The notes under the pieces are model-generated. The model had not been told where the DNA came from. It was given only the letters and a program-made list of their open reading frames with translations, and did not search any database. A DNA stretch of 64,000 nt, taken from Ruegeria arenilitoris (lineage in GTDB: Bacteria > Pseudomonadota > Alphaproteobacteria > Rhodobacterales > Rhodobacteraceae). The stretch lies in assembly GCF_013032855.1 (NCBI RefSeq), contig NZ_WQDA01000003.1:248001-312000 (forward strand). Direction: 5' to 3'. This document shows positions 45,269-54,865 of this stretch, one piece after another. Position 1 is the stretch's first letter. The number at the start of each line of letters is the position of its first letter. A program made the translations under genes and the position numbers.

Positions 45269-46414
45269 TCAGATATCCAGCGGTCGGATGAAGTTGGCGA
45301 AGGAATAGAGGCGAATGTTGATGCGCCGCAGAAACTCAAAGCTTTTCCCTTGCCCGGTATAGATGGCCACGGCCGCGTGCCCGCCAGCGGGGAAAGTATG
45401 CCCTTCGGGGACGTCGACCGAAATCTGCACCGCGATGCGCCCGGGAATTTTGGGAATCTCGAACCCCGGCAGGCGGCCGGAGGGCAGGTATTGCCCTTGC
45501 CGTGTGGCCCACCAGATGGCCTCGACCTTGCCGGTCAGAATTTCACCCGGATAAAGATCCAGCGCGACTTCGACGGGCTGACCGGGTTCGACGAATTTCA
45601 GGTTCTGCTGGCGGTATGTGGCCAGGATATAGGGCGAATCCTCAGTCACGAAGCTGGCGATGGCCCCAAGTCGGATATCACCGACCACAAGGCCGGGACG
45701 GGCCTGTTGCGAGACGATCATACCGTTCTCAGGAGCGTAGATCGTTGTATTGTCGAGGAAATACTGTGCTTCGGCCAGCTGCGCCTTGGCCTGAAGGATA
45801 CCGGTGTTCACTCCGTCGATCTGTGATTCCTGCGCAAGTTGCGCCTTTCTTAGATTGGCCTCAGCCTGTTTGACCGCAGCCTGATCTTCGGTCACTTGTT
45901 CGTTCCAGCGATCCAGCTCGTCCTGACGCGCACCCCCGGCAGGCACCAGGTTTTCATAGCGCGCCTTCTGCGTCATCGCATAAGCCAGCTGGGCATTGGC
46001 GCGCTCCACCGCCTCGGTCGAGGCGATCACGTCCTGTTCAAGGATTTTGGCGTTCTGCTCCGCAGCCACCAGTTGGGCCTGCGCGTTCTCGACGGCCAGC
46101 TTGAACACCGTGTCATCAAACCGGTACAGCGGATCACCCTTGGTGATGGGCGTGTTGGGTTCGACCAAGACCTCGGTCAGGATGGTCGGTTGGGTCAGTT
46201 TCGGGACGATCTGGATGGTGGACCGCACCACGTGGCTGTCGATCGAGAAGGGTTGGAAGAACCGCAGCGCGACCAGGAAGATCAGCAGCAGATGGGCGCC
46301 GACCCAGAACGACACGATCCCCCAGACAATGTTGAACTTGAGCCATTGTGCTTTGAAGAAAATGAACCAGACAAAAATGATGTAGAAAAGCGTGATGCCG
46401 AGGGCGACGAACAT
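45269..46414 (-). CDS. HlyD-family membrane fusion protein (YiaV/YibH-like)
   Basis: This 381-residue adaptor has two N-terminal membrane helices (about 3-22 and 28-50), unlike RND adaptors with one anchor. A lipoyl/barrel domain and a coiled-coil hairpin of about 100 residues (110-215) follow. Size and layout match E. coli YiaV/YibH, which are likewise encoded next to a DUF3302 protein. No ABC or RND pump accompanies it, so the energy source of this export system is unclear. Confidence 0.87.
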   Translation of the reverse strand: MFVALGITLFYIIFVWFIFFKAQWLKFNIVWGIVSFWVGAHLLLIFLVALRFFQPFSIDSHVVRSTIQIVPKLTQPTILTEVLVEPNTPITKGDPLYRFDDTVFKLAVENAQAQLVAAEQNAKILEQDVIASTEAVERANAQLAYAMTQKARYENLVPAGGARQDELDRWNEQVTEDQAAVKQAEANLRKAQLAQESQIDGVNTGILQAKAQLAEAQYFLDNTTIYAPENGMIVSQQARPGLVVGDIRLGAIASFVTEDSPYILATYRQQNLKFVEPGQPVEVALDLYPGEILTGKVEAIWWATRQGQYLPSGRLPGFEIPKIPGRIAVQISVDVPEGHTFPAGGHAAVAIYTGQGKSFEFLRRINIRLYSFANFIRPLDI

Positions 46415-46435
46415 AGTGGTGGATTTCCTTCGGCG

Positions 46436-46795
46436 TCAGGTTTTCTGTGGGTCGTCTGCAGCAGGGGCCCGGTACTCGTCCTTGACCTGCCCGCCAAGGC
46501 GCTCGATCTCCTTGCGGATCGCTTCGCGCTCGCCCTCGGGCAAGCGGCGGATGTCCACGGTCATGCCATCATGATAAGCCCAGATAAAGGCGTGCACCCA
46601 GGGGATGATCGCCAGAAACCCCATCCATCCCATCAGTTTGACGGCTTCGGCATGGGGGTGGTTCCGTTTGATTGCGATGCGGCCCGGCAGGCCCATGATG
46701 AACAGAAACAAGGCCATGACCGCCGCCAGCAGCAGGATCAGCGCGACGAATGTCAGGTAGTCATAATAGCCCAGCGGCTGCCCCAGTAGTCCCAT
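46436..46795 (-). CDS. DUF3302 inner-membrane protein (YiaW/YibI-like)
   Basis: This 119-residue protein has two membrane helices (about 12-36 and 55-75, YYDYLTFVALILLLAAVMALF) and a charged cytosolic tail. The start at 46795 has a GGAGG site 8 nt upstream. DUF3302 proteins pair with HlyD-type adaptors in E. coli (yiaW-yiaV). The gene is 21 bp before the HlyD gene here. Function is unknown but probably structural in the export complex. Confidence 0.83.
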   Translation of the reverse strand: MGLLGQPLGYYDYLTFVALILLLAAVMALFLFIMGLPGRIAIKRNHPHAEAVKLMGWMGFLAIIPWVHAFIWAYHDGMTVDIRRLPEGEREAIRKEIERLGGQVKDEYRAPAADDPQKT

Positions 46796-46829
46796 CGTCG
46801 CGCCTCCTGTCTGGACGGTTGCCCCATCC

Positions 46830-47399
46830 TCAGTTGTTGGTGTCCAGTTCGTCAATCAATTTGTAGCTGGTCGGCGGGTCGGCGCAGATGCCCGGACCGC
46901 ATTCCAACAGCGTCGAACCGGCGTTCAGCACCGCAAGACCCAGCATGATGAAGAACGCGACCTTTGCCAATGTTCTGCCGCCAAAGCGTGGTTCCACGCG
47001 CGTGTCCGAAACATACTGCTTCTCGAACATCAGCATGACGGCGGTGCCCAACAGGATCAGGAAAAAGCAGATGGCCGCCCAGGTATAGTAGTGCAGGCCC
47101 AACACCGGAGAGCCATAGTGCCCGGTTCCCGGCACGATGTGCAGAAGGATCTGCCGCACCGACACGCTGCCGCCGTAGAGGGCCGCAATCAGCATGATCG
47201 CATAGTGTTGGGGCCGCGGGCCATAAAGCAGGTTCAGGCCCAGACCAACACCAACCGCAACGAAGCCAACTCGCTGCAACAGGCAGAGCGGGCAGGGCAG
47301 TTCGTACAGCTTGAGCTGGTAGACATAGGCAAGCAACAGAACAAGGCTGACGGCCAGCATTCCTAGGGCATTCAGAGTACGGGACAGTTCAGGTGTCAT
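46830..47399 (-). CDS. DsbB-like disulfide bond formation protein with relocated second cysteine pair
   Basis: This 189-residue protein has five membrane helices and the quinone-side redox motif Cys36-x-x-Cys39 (ELPCPLCLLQR) typical of DsbB. The loop where DsbB has its second cysteine pair (about 88-108, GTGHYGSPVLGLHYY) has none. Instead a pair, Cys167 and Cys172 (ECGPGIC), follows the last helix near the C-terminus. It probably oxidises a periplasmic thiol partner using quinone. It is operonic with a DUF5993 protein (12-bp gap) and, 34 bp on, the DUF3302/HlyD/channel genes. Confidence 0.85.
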   Translation of the reverse strand: MTPELSRTLNALGMLAVSLVLLLAYVYQLKLYELPCPLCLLQRVGFVAVGVGLGLNLLYGPRPQHYAIMLIAALYGGSVSVRQILLHIVPGTGHYGSPVLGLHYYTWAAICFFLILLGTAVMLMFEKQYVSDTRVEPRFGGRTLAKVAFFIMLGLAVLNAGSTLLECGPGICADPPTSYKLIDELDTNN

Positions 47400-47411
47400 G
47401 ATCGTCCCTTT

Positions 47412-47567
47412 CTACAACTGAATTGTCAGTTGGCTGGTGGCATGAAACTTGAGCCAATAGACGCTCAACGCCAGCGTGAGAAAGAAAACCACGTTCCCGG
47501 CCTTTGTCCGTCCAAAGTAATTCAGCGCCATAACGGCTGTAAGTAACGCAAATAAAAGCGCGATCAT
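47412..47567 (-). CDS. DUF5993 small membrane protein
   Basis: This 51-residue ORF begins MIALLFALLTAVMALNYFG and continues with a second hydrophobic stretch (NVVFFLTLALSVYWLKF), giving two membrane helices. The ATG at 47565-47567 follows a GGGGAGG site. It matches the DUF5993 family, which commonly precedes a DsbB-like gene, as here. It is the first gene of the five-gene operon and may be a small subunit of the DsbB-like protein. Function is unknown. Confidence 0.8.
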   Translation of the reverse strand: MIALLFALLTAVMALNYFGRTKAGNVVFFLTLALSVYWLKFHATSQLTIQL

Positions 47568-47677
47568 GGCTCGGTCCTCCCCTCCCGTGCAACGATTGCA
47601 ATGGTGGTGATACTGTCAGGCCCGCTGCCATCTGGCAAGTTTTGGGATCGTCCGTTCGCCTTAAGTGCGAGCGAACC

Positions 47678-48439
47678 CTAGCGGCACACCACCAATTGGG
47701 TCTGCCATTCGCGGCAGCACGCAGCCAGTTCGGATGTGACGGGTGCGTCTGTATAGAACGTGTCGATTTCGGACAATGACGTGATGCGGGCCGGGGCCGA
47801 CCGCTGGAATTTCGAGTGATCGGCAACAAGGCTGGTATGCCGCGCCTGCGCGATGATTGTCTGGCTGACGTTCACTTCCTGAAAATCGAAATCCAGCAGA
47901 TCGCCTTCGCTATCCAACGCAGAACACCCTATGACCGCGTAGTCAAACTTGAACTGACGAATGGTCGAGACTGTCAGATTACCGATCAGGCCCCCATCTG
48001 ATCGGCGCAGAACACCACCAGCGACCACGATCTCGCATTCAGGGTTTTCGACCAGAATGTTGGCCACGTTCATATTGTTGGTCACGACCATCAGGTTCTT
48101 GTGGGTCACAAGTTGCCGTGCCACGGCCTCGGTCGAGGTGCCGATATTCATGAACACCGATGCTCCGTCCGGTATGTCGGCGGCACACCGTTTGGCAATG
48201 CGTGTCTTGGCTTCGTCGTTCAGTCCGCGGCGGTCTTCGTAACCGATATTCGAAACGCCCGACCTCAGAACCGCGCCCCCGTGAACGCGGTCCAGCATCC
48301 CGGCATCGGAAAGTTCCGACAGGTCCCGACGAATGGTCTGGACAGTGACATTGAACCGCTCGGCCAGATCCTCGACCGCGACACGTCCGTTTTGCTTGGC
48401 AAGGCTCAGGATGTCGGATTGGCGAAAGGACAGGGACAT
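47678..48439 (-). CDS. glpR: DeoR/GlpR-family repressor of glycerol-3-phosphate metabolism
   Basis: This 253-residue regulator has an N-terminal DeoR helix-turn-helix (residues 6-55, ILSLAKQNGRVAVEDLAERFNVTVQTIRRDL) and a C-terminal sugar-phosphate sensor domain (75-235, FMNIGTSTEAVARQL, VAGGVLRRSDGGLIG). It diverges from glpD, so glycerol 3-phosphate is the likely inducer. Inverted 13-bp repeats in the shared promoter region are the probable operators. Confidence 0.88.
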   Translation of the reverse strand: MSLSFRQSDILSLAKQNGRVAVEDLAERFNVTVQTIRRDLSELSDAGMLDRVHGGAVLRSGVSNIGYEDRRGLNDEAKTRIAKRCAADIPDGASVFMNIGTSTEAVARQLVTHKNLMVVTNNMNVANILVENPECEIVVAGGVLRRSDGGLIGNLTVSTIRQFKFDYAVIGCSALDSEGDLLDFDFQEVNVSQTIIAQARHTSLVADHSKFQRSAPARITSLSEIDTFYTDAPVTSELAACCREWQTQLVVCR

Positions 48440-48464
48440 ATTCGGCTCCGCGGGTGTGGCTCTG

Positions 48465-48477
48465 TTCGTTTTTGTTC
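48465..48477 (-). promoter_or_regulatory. GlpR-type operator, glpR-proximal copy
   Basis: TTCGTTTTTGTTC lies 26 bp upstream of the glpR start. An exact inverted copy is at 48574-48586. DeoR-family proteins typically bind repeated TTCG/TTTCG elements. Confidence 0.6.
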
Positions 48478-48573
48478 TTTTTGGGCATCGAGCGCAAGCC
48501 TGATGTTTTCTTGACTGGGTGCCGAAGGAGAAAGAAGTGAACGACGATCAAGTTGCACGAGATGCGACAAAGC

Positions 48574-48586
48574 GAACAAAAACGAA
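48574..48586 (+). promoter_or_regulatory. GlpR-type operator, glpD-proximal copy
   Basis: GAACAAAAACGAA is the exact reverse complement of the copy at 48465-48477. It lies 8 bp upstream of the candidate glpD -35, so repressor bound here could block the promoter or loop to the other copy. Confidence 0.6.
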
Positions 48587-48594
48587 AATAGAAA

Positions 48595-48623
48595 TTGACT
48601 AAACGAGTGTCGGTCGCGTTAAT
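48595..48623 (+). promoter_or_regulatory. Candidate glpD promoter
   Basis: TTGACT (48595-48600), a 17-bp spacer and GTTAAT (48618-48623) match sigma-70 elements at five of six and four of six positions. The -10 lies 34 bp before the glpD start. Confidence 0.5.
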
Positions 48624-48657
48624 GCGCGCGACCCTTTTGCAAATGGAATCATCAAAC

Positions 48658-50250
48658 ATGGAACAGTCGGACACCCAGATCACCGATCTTTTCATCATCG
48701 GTGGCGGCATCAATGGCTGCGGCATCGCGCGCGACGCGGCCGGGCGCGGGTTGAGCGTCACGCTTGCCGAGATGAACGATCTGGCCTCGGCCACCTCGTC
48801 AGCCTCGACCAAGCTGTTTCACGGAGGGCTGCGCTATCTGGAGTATTTCGAGTTCCGTCTGGTCCGCGAGGCCCTGATCGAACGTGAAACGCTTTTGCGT
48901 GCCATGCCGCATATCAGTTGGCCGATGCGGTTCATTCTGCCGTATCACCCGGACATGCGGTTTGACTCTGAAACGCCCACGTCGCGCTTGTTGGGGACGG
49001 TCATGCCGTGGATGAAGGGGCGGCGGCCTGCCTGGCTGATCCGTTTGGGGCTGTTCATGTATGACAACCTAGGCGGCCGGAAGATCCTGCCGGGAACAAG
49101 TTCATTGAACCTGCGCACGGCGCCCGAGGGTGCGCCGCTGCAGGACAAGTTCGAAACCGCGTATGAGTATTCCGATTGCTGGGTCGAGGATTCAAGGCTG
49201 GTGATCTTGAACGCACGCGATGCAGAGGCACGCGGCGCGCGGATCTTGGTGGGCACCAAGGTTCTGTCGGCCGAACGCAGCGAAGATGTTTGGCAGATCA
49301 CCGTGCAGGATTGCGAAAGCGGTGAAACCCGTGAACTGCGCGCGCGGATGCTGATCAATGCGGGCGGGCCGTGGGTTGGAGACATCATTCGGACCAAGAT
49401 CCGTTCGAACTCACGCGAGGGCGTGCGGCTGGTGCGCGGCAGCCATATCGTGACGCCGCGTCTCTACGACCATGACAAATGTTACTTCTTCCAAGGTGAG
49501 GACGGGCGCATCATCTTCGCCATTCCCTATGAGCAGGACTTTACACTGATCGGGACCACTGATCAGGACCACCCCGATCCGTCCGAGCCGCCCGTCTGCA
49601 CCGAGGCCGAGCAGGATTATCTGTGCGCCTTCGCGTCCAAATACTTCAAGAAGCCGGTGTCGCGTGACGACATTGTCTGGACCTACTCCGGCGTGCGCCC
49701 GCTGTATGATGATGGCGCCCAAAGCGCCACGGCAGCGACGCGGGACTACACATTGAAAGTGGACGCCGATGGCGGCGCGCCGGTCCTCAACGTGTTTGGT
49801 GGCAAGATCACAACCTATCGCCGCCTTGCCGAAAGCGCGATGGAGAAGGTGGCCGAGCACTTCCCAGACCTCTCTGGCCCTTGGACTGCGGGAGTTGCTC
49901 TGCCGGGCGGGGATTTCCCGGTCGACGGGGTGGAGTCACTGGTTGCCGGGTTGAAGGCCGACTACGGATTCCTCACCGACAAATGGGCGCACCGTCTGGT
50001 ACATGCGTACGGCACCGAAGCACGCATCATCCTCGGGAACGCGGTCCAAGCCGATGATCTGGGCGTCGATTTTGGCGCGACCCTGACCGAGCGTGAGCTC
50101 GAATGGCTGGTGGACAGGGAATATGCCCGTACAGCGCAGGATGTGATCTGGCGTCGAAACAAACTGGGACTGCGCCTGAAACCCGAGCAGGTTGAGCAGA
50201 TCGAGGCCTGGATGCAGAAGCGTCGTCAGCAACAACTGAAAACCACTTAA
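48658..50250 (+). CDS. glpD: Aerobic glycerol-3-phosphate dehydrogenase
   Basis: This 530-residue FAD enzyme oxidises glycerol 3-phosphate to dihydroxyacetone phosphate and passes electrons to quinone at the inner membrane. It has the dinucleotide-binding motif FIIGGGINGCGIARDAAGRG at residues 13-32, STKLFHGGLRYLE, and RLVRGSHIVTPR with substrate-binding residues. I chose the ATG at 48658 (MEQSDTQ). An in-frame ATG five codons upstream is open and neither has a strong ribosome site. The gene ends 16 bp before a bidirectional terminator. Confidence 0.93.
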   Translation: MEQSDTQITDLFIIGGGINGCGIARDAAGRGLSVTLAEMNDLASATSSASTKLFHGGLRYLEYFEFRLVREALIERETLLRAMPHISWPMRFILPYHPDMRFDSETPTSRLLGTVMPWMKGRRPAWLIRLGLFMYDNLGGRKILPGTSSLNLRTAPEGAPLQDKFETAYEYSDCWVEDSRLVILNARDAEARGARILVGTKVLSAERSEDVWQITVQDCESGETRELRARMLINAGGPWVGDIIRTKIRSNSREGVRLVRGSHIVTPRLYDHDKCYFFQGEDGRIIFAIPYEQDFTLIGTTDQDHPDPSEPPVCTEAEQDYLCAFASKYFKKPVSRDDIVWTYSGVRPLYDDGAQSATAATRDYTLKVDADGGAPVLNVFGGKITTYRRLAESAMEKVAEHFPDLSGPWTAGVALPGGDFPVDGVESLVAGLKADYGFLTDKWAHRLVHAYGTEARIILGNAVQADDLGVDFGATLTERELEWLVDREYARTAQDVIWRRNKLGLRLKPEQVEQIEAWMQKRRQQQLKTT

Positions 50251-50266
50251 AGACCCACCAAACAAA

Positions 50267-50299
50267 AACGCCCCGCGGATTTCGCGGGGCGTTTCTTTT
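50267..50299. terminator. Bidirectional terminator between glpD and the RND pump
   Basis: AACGCCCCGCG (50267-50277) and CGCGGGGCGTT (50283-50293) form an 11-bp stem around GATTT, followed on the plus strand by TCTTTTTT. The plus-strand run AAACAAAAA before it gives a T-run on the other strand, so it can end both convergent operons. Confidence 0.92.
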
Positions 50300-50306
50300 T
50301 TCTAGG

Positions 50307-53300
50307 TCAGGCCGCCTTTTCGGACGGGTCGGGATCCTTGTTCGTGCCCTTGATCCACTCTCGCATGCTCTGCATCACCGCATAGAGGACCGGCACCAGG
50401 ATCACCCCGAACAGGGTCGCGGCGAGCATCCCGCCAAATACGGCCACACCAATCGCCTTCTGGCTGGCTGCACCAGCACCGCTGGCTGCCAGCAGAGGCA
50501 CAACGCCCAGCAGGAAGGACAGCGCGGTCATCATGACGGCCCGGAAACGCTGATGCGCAGCCTCGGCGGCGGCGTCCTTGACAGACAGACCCTTGGCCCT
50601 CTGCTCCATCGCGAATTCCACGATCAGGATGCCGTTCTTTGACGCAAGCCCCACCAGCATGATCATCCCGATCTGCGTGTACAGGTTGATGTCACTGCCC
50701 ACGATCGCCACCGCCGCAACCGCGCCGAACAGGGCCACGATCACCGATAGCAGGATCGAGACTGGCATCGTCCAACTTTCGTATTGCCCGACCAGGAACA
50801 AATACCCGAACAAAATAGCCAGCCCCAGGATCACCACGACCAGCCCGCTGGATGCCAGCTGTTGCTGGGCGGTTCCGGTCCATTCAAAGGCATATCCCGG
50901 GGGCAGGGCGGTCGCCGACTCTTCTGTCATCACGGTGATTGCGTCACCGGTCGACAGACCTTCTGCCGGAACCGCCGTCACCGTCGCGGAACGGAACAGG
51001 TTGTGGCGTTTCAACAGAACCGGGCCAAGCACGTTTTCGACGTCGATGAGCGTTCCCAGCGGGACCATCTCACCGGTGTTCGAGCGGACGTACAGGTTTG
51101 AGATGTCCTCGACATTGTCACGATACGACCCTTCGGCTTGGATCATCACGCGATAGACGCGGCCGAACAGATTGAAGTCGTTCACATAGTACGAGCCAAG
51201 CTGAGCCTGCATGGTCTGGAAGATTTCGGCGACCGATACGTTCAGAGTTTTTGCCTTTTCCCGATCCAGATCCACGAACAGCTGCGGGACGTTGGCCCGG
51301 AAAGTCGTGTAGGCTTGGCCGATTTCAGGCCGCTGGTTGGCCGCGTAGACAAAGGATCCCACGGCCGAGGCCAGATCCTGCGGCGAGCCGCCTCCGGTTT
51401 GCTGAACCTCCATTTCGACGCCCGCCGACATGCCAAGACCTTGGATCGGCGGCGGGTTGAATGCGACGATCGAGGCGGCGGATTCGCCGTTGGCGATGGC
51501 CAGTACCTTCTGCAGGATGGCGTCCGCCGTCAGATCCTCGTCTTGCCGTTCGTCCCAGTTGTCGAGGTTGACGAACACAGCCGCGCCGTTGGTGATGGTT
51601 CCGTTCAGCAGTGAGAATCCGTTGATCAGAACGGTATTCGCCACGCCCGGAATCTCGCGGATCTGGTCGTCGACACGTTTGGATACCGCCTCGGTTCTCT
51701 CCAGTGTGGCCGCGTCGGGCAATTGGATGTCCACAAAAAGATAGCCGTTGTCTTCAAGCGGCAGGAACCCGCTGGAGGTGTTCGACATGATAGTCACGCC
51801 GCCAAAGGCAAAGCCCGCGATGATCCCGAGCGAGACCACGGGGACGATCAGCAGCTTGCGCACGATGGACACATAACCTGCGCGCATCGTCCCGATGAAT
51901 TTCTCGAACACCGCCAGCAGACCCTTGGGCGGGCCTGAACGCGCCTGAAGGACCAAACCGCACAGCGCTGGCGACAAGGTCAGCGCATTGATGGACGAGA
52001 TGACGACGGCGGTCGAGATCGTAACCGCGAACTGTGAATACAGCCGCCCCGAGATACCGGGCATGAAGGTCACGGGGACGAAGACGGCCAGCAGAACCAG
52101 AGTTGTCGCAATGACGGGGCCAGTAATCTGCCCCATGGCCTTGCGGGTCGCTTCGGCCGGCGGCAGGCCTTCCTCGGCGATGATCCGTTCCACGTTCTCG
52201 ACGACCACAATCGCGTCGTCGACCACGATCCCGATGGCCAGCACGAGTGCAAAAAGCGAGATTGTGTTCAGCGACATCCCGAACAGCAGGAGGAACGCAA
52301 ATGTCCCGATCAATGAGACCGGAATCGCCACGGCCGGAATGATGGTCGCCCGCCAACTGCCCAAGAAGATGAACACGACCGAGATCACCAGAATGAAGGT
52401 CAGGATCAGCGTCGACACCACGTCGTTCAGCGACTGTTCGACGAAGTCCGTAGTGTTGAAGGGAACCGCATATTCCACATCGGTCGGGAACGACCGTGAA
52501 AGACGCTCCAGTTCGGCTTCGACGCGGTCGGACACGGCCAGCGCGTTGGCGCCCGGCGCCTGGTAGATGCCGATTACCGTCGCCGGAACGGCCTGAAAAT
52601 AGCCTGATGCGGCATAATATTCCGCCCCCAGTTCGACGCGCGCAATGTCACGGACCCGCACGATCGAGCCGGCGTCGCCGGTCCGAATGACGATATCGCC
52701 AAACTCCTTGGCCGATGTCAGGCGGCCTTTGGTCTTGATCGTGTACTGAAAGGTCTGGCCTTCAGGCACCGGCGGGGCGCCGATCGAGCCAGCGGAAACC
52801 TCGATGTTCTGTTCGCGAATGGCCGAGATCACGTCACCCGGCGTGATGGAAAGGGCGGCCATCTTGTCGGGATCCATCCAGATCCGCATCGCGTATTCCA
52901 GGTTGGTCAGAACGTCGGCCTTGCCCACGCCCTGCACCCGTGCCAGCGCATCCTTGAGGTTGATCGACGCGTAGTTCGACAGGAACACGCTGTCATAGGT
53001 GCCGTTGGGCGAGGTCAGGGTGACCAGCAACAGCATGTTGGTCGACGCTTTCTGCGTCACCACCCCCGACGAGGTGACTTCGGTCGGCAGCGAGGACATG
53101 GCCTGCGCCACACGGTTCTGCACATTGACCGATGCGATGTCGGGGTCGGTGCCCACCTCGAACGTGATGTTCAGCGAATACGAGCCGTTGTCCGAGGATG
53201 TGGACGTCATGTAGATCATGTCATCCACGCCGTTGACCTGCGCTTCGATCGGCGCGGCAACCGTGTTTTCAACGGTTTCGGCGTTAGCGCCAGTGTACGT

Positions 53301-53444
53301 CGTCGTGACGCTGACCACCGGTGGGGTAATGTCCGGGAATTGGGCAACCGGCAGGACCATGTAGCCGATCGCCCCCATGATTGTCAGCACAAGCGAGATC
53401 ACAAGTGCCAGCTTGGGCCGGCTGATGAACAGGGCGGAAAACAT
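50307..53444 (-). CDS. RND multidrug efflux permease (AcrB/MexF type, HAE1)
   Basis: This 1045-residue inner-membrane pump has 12 membrane helices and two large periplasmic domains. The proton-relay aspartate pair is visible in [17 protein letters not shown], and HAE1 features include [24 protein letters not shown] near the N-terminus. It exports toxic or hydrophobic compounds in exchange for protons. It lies 3 bp after its adaptor gene and has no outer-membrane channel in the operon. Confidence 0.94.
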   Translation of the reverse strand: MFSALFISRPKLALVISLVLTIMGAIGYMVLPVAQFPDITPPVVSVTTTYTGANAETVENTVAAPIEAQVNGVDDMIYMTSTSSDNGSYSLNITFEVGTDPDIASVNVQNRVAQAMSSLPTEVTSSGVVTQKASTNMLLLVTLTSPNGTYDSVFLSNYASINLKDALARVQGVGKADVLTNLEYAMRIWMDPDKMAALSITPGDVISAIREQNIEVSAGSIGAPPVPEGQTFQYTIKTKGRLTSAKEFGDIVIRTGDAGSIVRVRDIARVELGAEYYAASGYFQAVPATVIGIYQAPGANALAVSDRVEAELERLSRSFPTDVEYAVPFNTTDFVEQSLNDVVSTLILTFILVISVVFIFLGSWRATIIPAVAIPVSLIGTFAFLLLFGMSLNTISLFALVLAIGIVVDDAIVVVENVERIIAEEGLPPAEATRKAMGQITGPVIATTLVLLAVFVPVTFMPGISGRLYSQFAVTISTAVVISSINALTLSPALCGLVLQARSGPPKGLLAVFEKFIGTMRAGYVSIVRKLLIVPVVSLGIIAGFAFGGVTIMSNTSSGFLPLEDNGYLFVDIQLPDAATLERTEAVSKRVDDQIREIPGVANTVLINGFSLLNGTITNGAAVFVNLDNWDERQDEDLTADAILQKVLAIANGESAASIVAFNPPPIQGLGMSAGVEMEVQQTGGGSPQDLASAVGSFVYAANQRPEIGQAYTTFRANVPQLFVDLDREKAKTLNVSVAEIFQTMQAQLGSYYVNDFNLFGRVYRVMIQAEGSYRDNVEDISNLYVRSNTGEMVPLGTLIDVENVLGPVLLKRHNLFRSATVTAVPAEGLSTGDAITVMTEESATALPPGYAFEWTGTAQQQLASSGLVVVILGLAILFGYLFLVGQYESWTMPVSILLSVIVALFGAVAAVAIVGSDINLYTQIGMIMLVGLASKNGILIVEFAMEQRAKGLSVKDAAAEAAHQRFRAVMMTALSFLLGVVPLLAASGAGAASQKAIGVAVFGGMLAATLFGVILVPVLYAVMQSMREWIKGTNKDPDPSEKAA

Positions 53445-53447
53445 CAG

Positions 53448-54626
53448 TTATTCTCCCGGCTGTTCAGAGGCGACAACAGCGTCAACGGCAACACCCGGGC
53501 GCACCCTTTGCAGCCCTTCCACGATGACGCTTTCGCCCTCGCGCAGACCTTCCTTGACGATCACGGCAGAACCGACCGTGTCGCCGGTCGTGATGTAGCG
53601 CTGTTCGACCATCTGCTTGTCGTTGACGACCAGCACAAACTCTCCGCGTTGATCTCGCTGCAGGGCAGCTTGAGGGATCAGCACTTCAAGCGTGGGTTCA
53701 AGCGCTTCGATGTGAACGTTCAGAAAGGCGCCATCCACGATCAGACGTTTGTCGTTTGCAAACTCGGCGCGCAGGGTGATCGCGCCGGTCAACGGGTCGA
53801 TCCGGTTGTCCACGAACACGATCTTGCCGGTTTCCTCCAGCTCAGTACCATTGGGCAGCGTAAGCCGGACAACCGGGCTCTTGTTGCTTTCAGCAAGGGT
53901 GGAGGCGGTCTCACCAACGGTCTGAAGAACGGAGGTGAACTGCTTTTCATTCAACGAGAAATTCACGTAGATCGGCGCTTCGCTGATCAGGTTGACCAGC
54001 GGTTCCGTGTTGGGGCCGACCACGTCGCCGACGCTGGTGCTGATCCGACCGATCCGGCCGGAAAACGGTGCGTGGATCTGCGTGTAGTCCAGATCAAGCT
54101 GCGCCTGTTGAATGGCTGCGTTGGCCGCTTTGACTTCGGCTTCGGCGACCAACTCGTTCGCGCGGGCAATGTCGCGCTCGGATTCCGGCGTTGCGTCGCG
54201 CCTGTACAGTTCTTCCTTGCGGGCCAGGTCGACCTTGGCCAGTTCCAGATTGGCTTCGGCCCGATCAAGATCCGCTTTTCGGGCGTCCAGCGTGGCCTGG
54301 TACAGGTCGGGCTCAATGGTAAACAGCAGATCACCCTCGTTGACCAACGAGCCTTCTTCGACATTCCGGCTTTCCAGGAAGCCGCTGACTCGTGCGATGA
54401 TGTCCACGTTGTCCGTGGCTTCGGCCCGCCCGATAAAAACAGCCTCCTCGGTGATTTCCTGTGTGTATGCGGCCGCAATCGAAACCTTGGGCGGCGGTGC
54501 ATCCGACTGATCCTGGGCAAATGCGACCGGTGTAAACGCAAGGCATGCCAGCAGTGTCGCGCAAAGGCCGAGACGCGAGAGCGTTCGATTGCTGGTCGTG
54601 TGGGTAAGCGTCTTTTCAACGGTCAT
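53448..54626 (-). CDS. RND efflux membrane fusion protein (AcrA/MexE type)
   Basis: This 392-residue periplasmic adaptor has an N-terminal signal region (LGLCATLLACLAFTPVAFAQ), a lipoyl domain, a coiled-coil hairpin (about 105-175) and barrel/membrane-proximal domains (QIHAPFSGRIGRIS, VDNRIDPLTGAITLRAEF). I chose the ATG at 54626 because GAGG is 8 nt upstream, while the longer frame starts with TTG. It links the pump to an outer-membrane channel. The upstream region carries an AT-rich inverted repeat but no adjacent regulator gene. Confidence 0.92.
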   Translation of the reverse strand: MTVEKTLTHTTSNRTLSRLGLCATLLACLAFTPVAFAQDQSDAPPPKVSIAAAYTQEITEEAVFIGRAEATDNVDIIARVSGFLESRNVEEGSLVNEGDLLFTIEPDLYQATLDARKADLDRAEANLELAKVDLARKEELYRRDATPESERDIARANELVAEAEVKAANAAIQQAQLDLDYTQIHAPFSGRIGRISTSVGDVVGPNTEPLVNLISEAPIYVNFSLNEKQFTSVLQTVGETASTLAESNKSPVVRLTLPNGTELEETGKIVFVDNRIDPLTGAITLRAEFANDKRLIVDGAFLNVHIEALEPTLEVLIPQAALQRDQRGEFVLVVNDKQMVEQRYITTGDTVGSAVIVKEGLREGESVIVEGLQRVRPGVAVDAVVASEQPGE

Positions 54627-54721
54627 TGCGAGTGCCTCATTCAAACCGGGATTTGGGTCGAGCCGGACCGTTCCTGAAGCCCGAGTCGACTAAACTCCAA
54701 GTCAGGATGGAGGCATTGTTG

Positions 54722-54745
54722 AAAATTCTCAAGTATTTGAATTTT
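54722..54745. promoter_or_regulatory. AT-rich inverted repeat upstream of the RND operon
   Basis: AAAATTC (54722-54728) and GAATTTT (54739-54745) are perfect complements around a 10-bp spacer, about 95 bp upstream of the adaptor start. It is a candidate operator for an unlinked repressor. Confidence 0.4.
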
Positions 54746-54832
54746 AAACGCTCGAACCCTGTCCGGGGATGTCTCGGCCGTCGAACCAATTTCGTCCGAC
54801 GATTTCATCGGATCGGTCGGGTCAGTTGGCTG

Positions 54833-54856
54833 AAAAAAAGGGGGCCGCCGGCCCCC
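54833..54856 (-). terminator. Rho-independent terminator of metG
   Basis: On the minus strand GGGGGCC, loop GGC and GGCCCCC form a 7-bp GC stem (54840-54856) followed by a run of seven T (54833-54839), 10 bp after the metG stop. Confidence 0.93.
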
Positions 54857-54865
54857 TTGCTGTAC

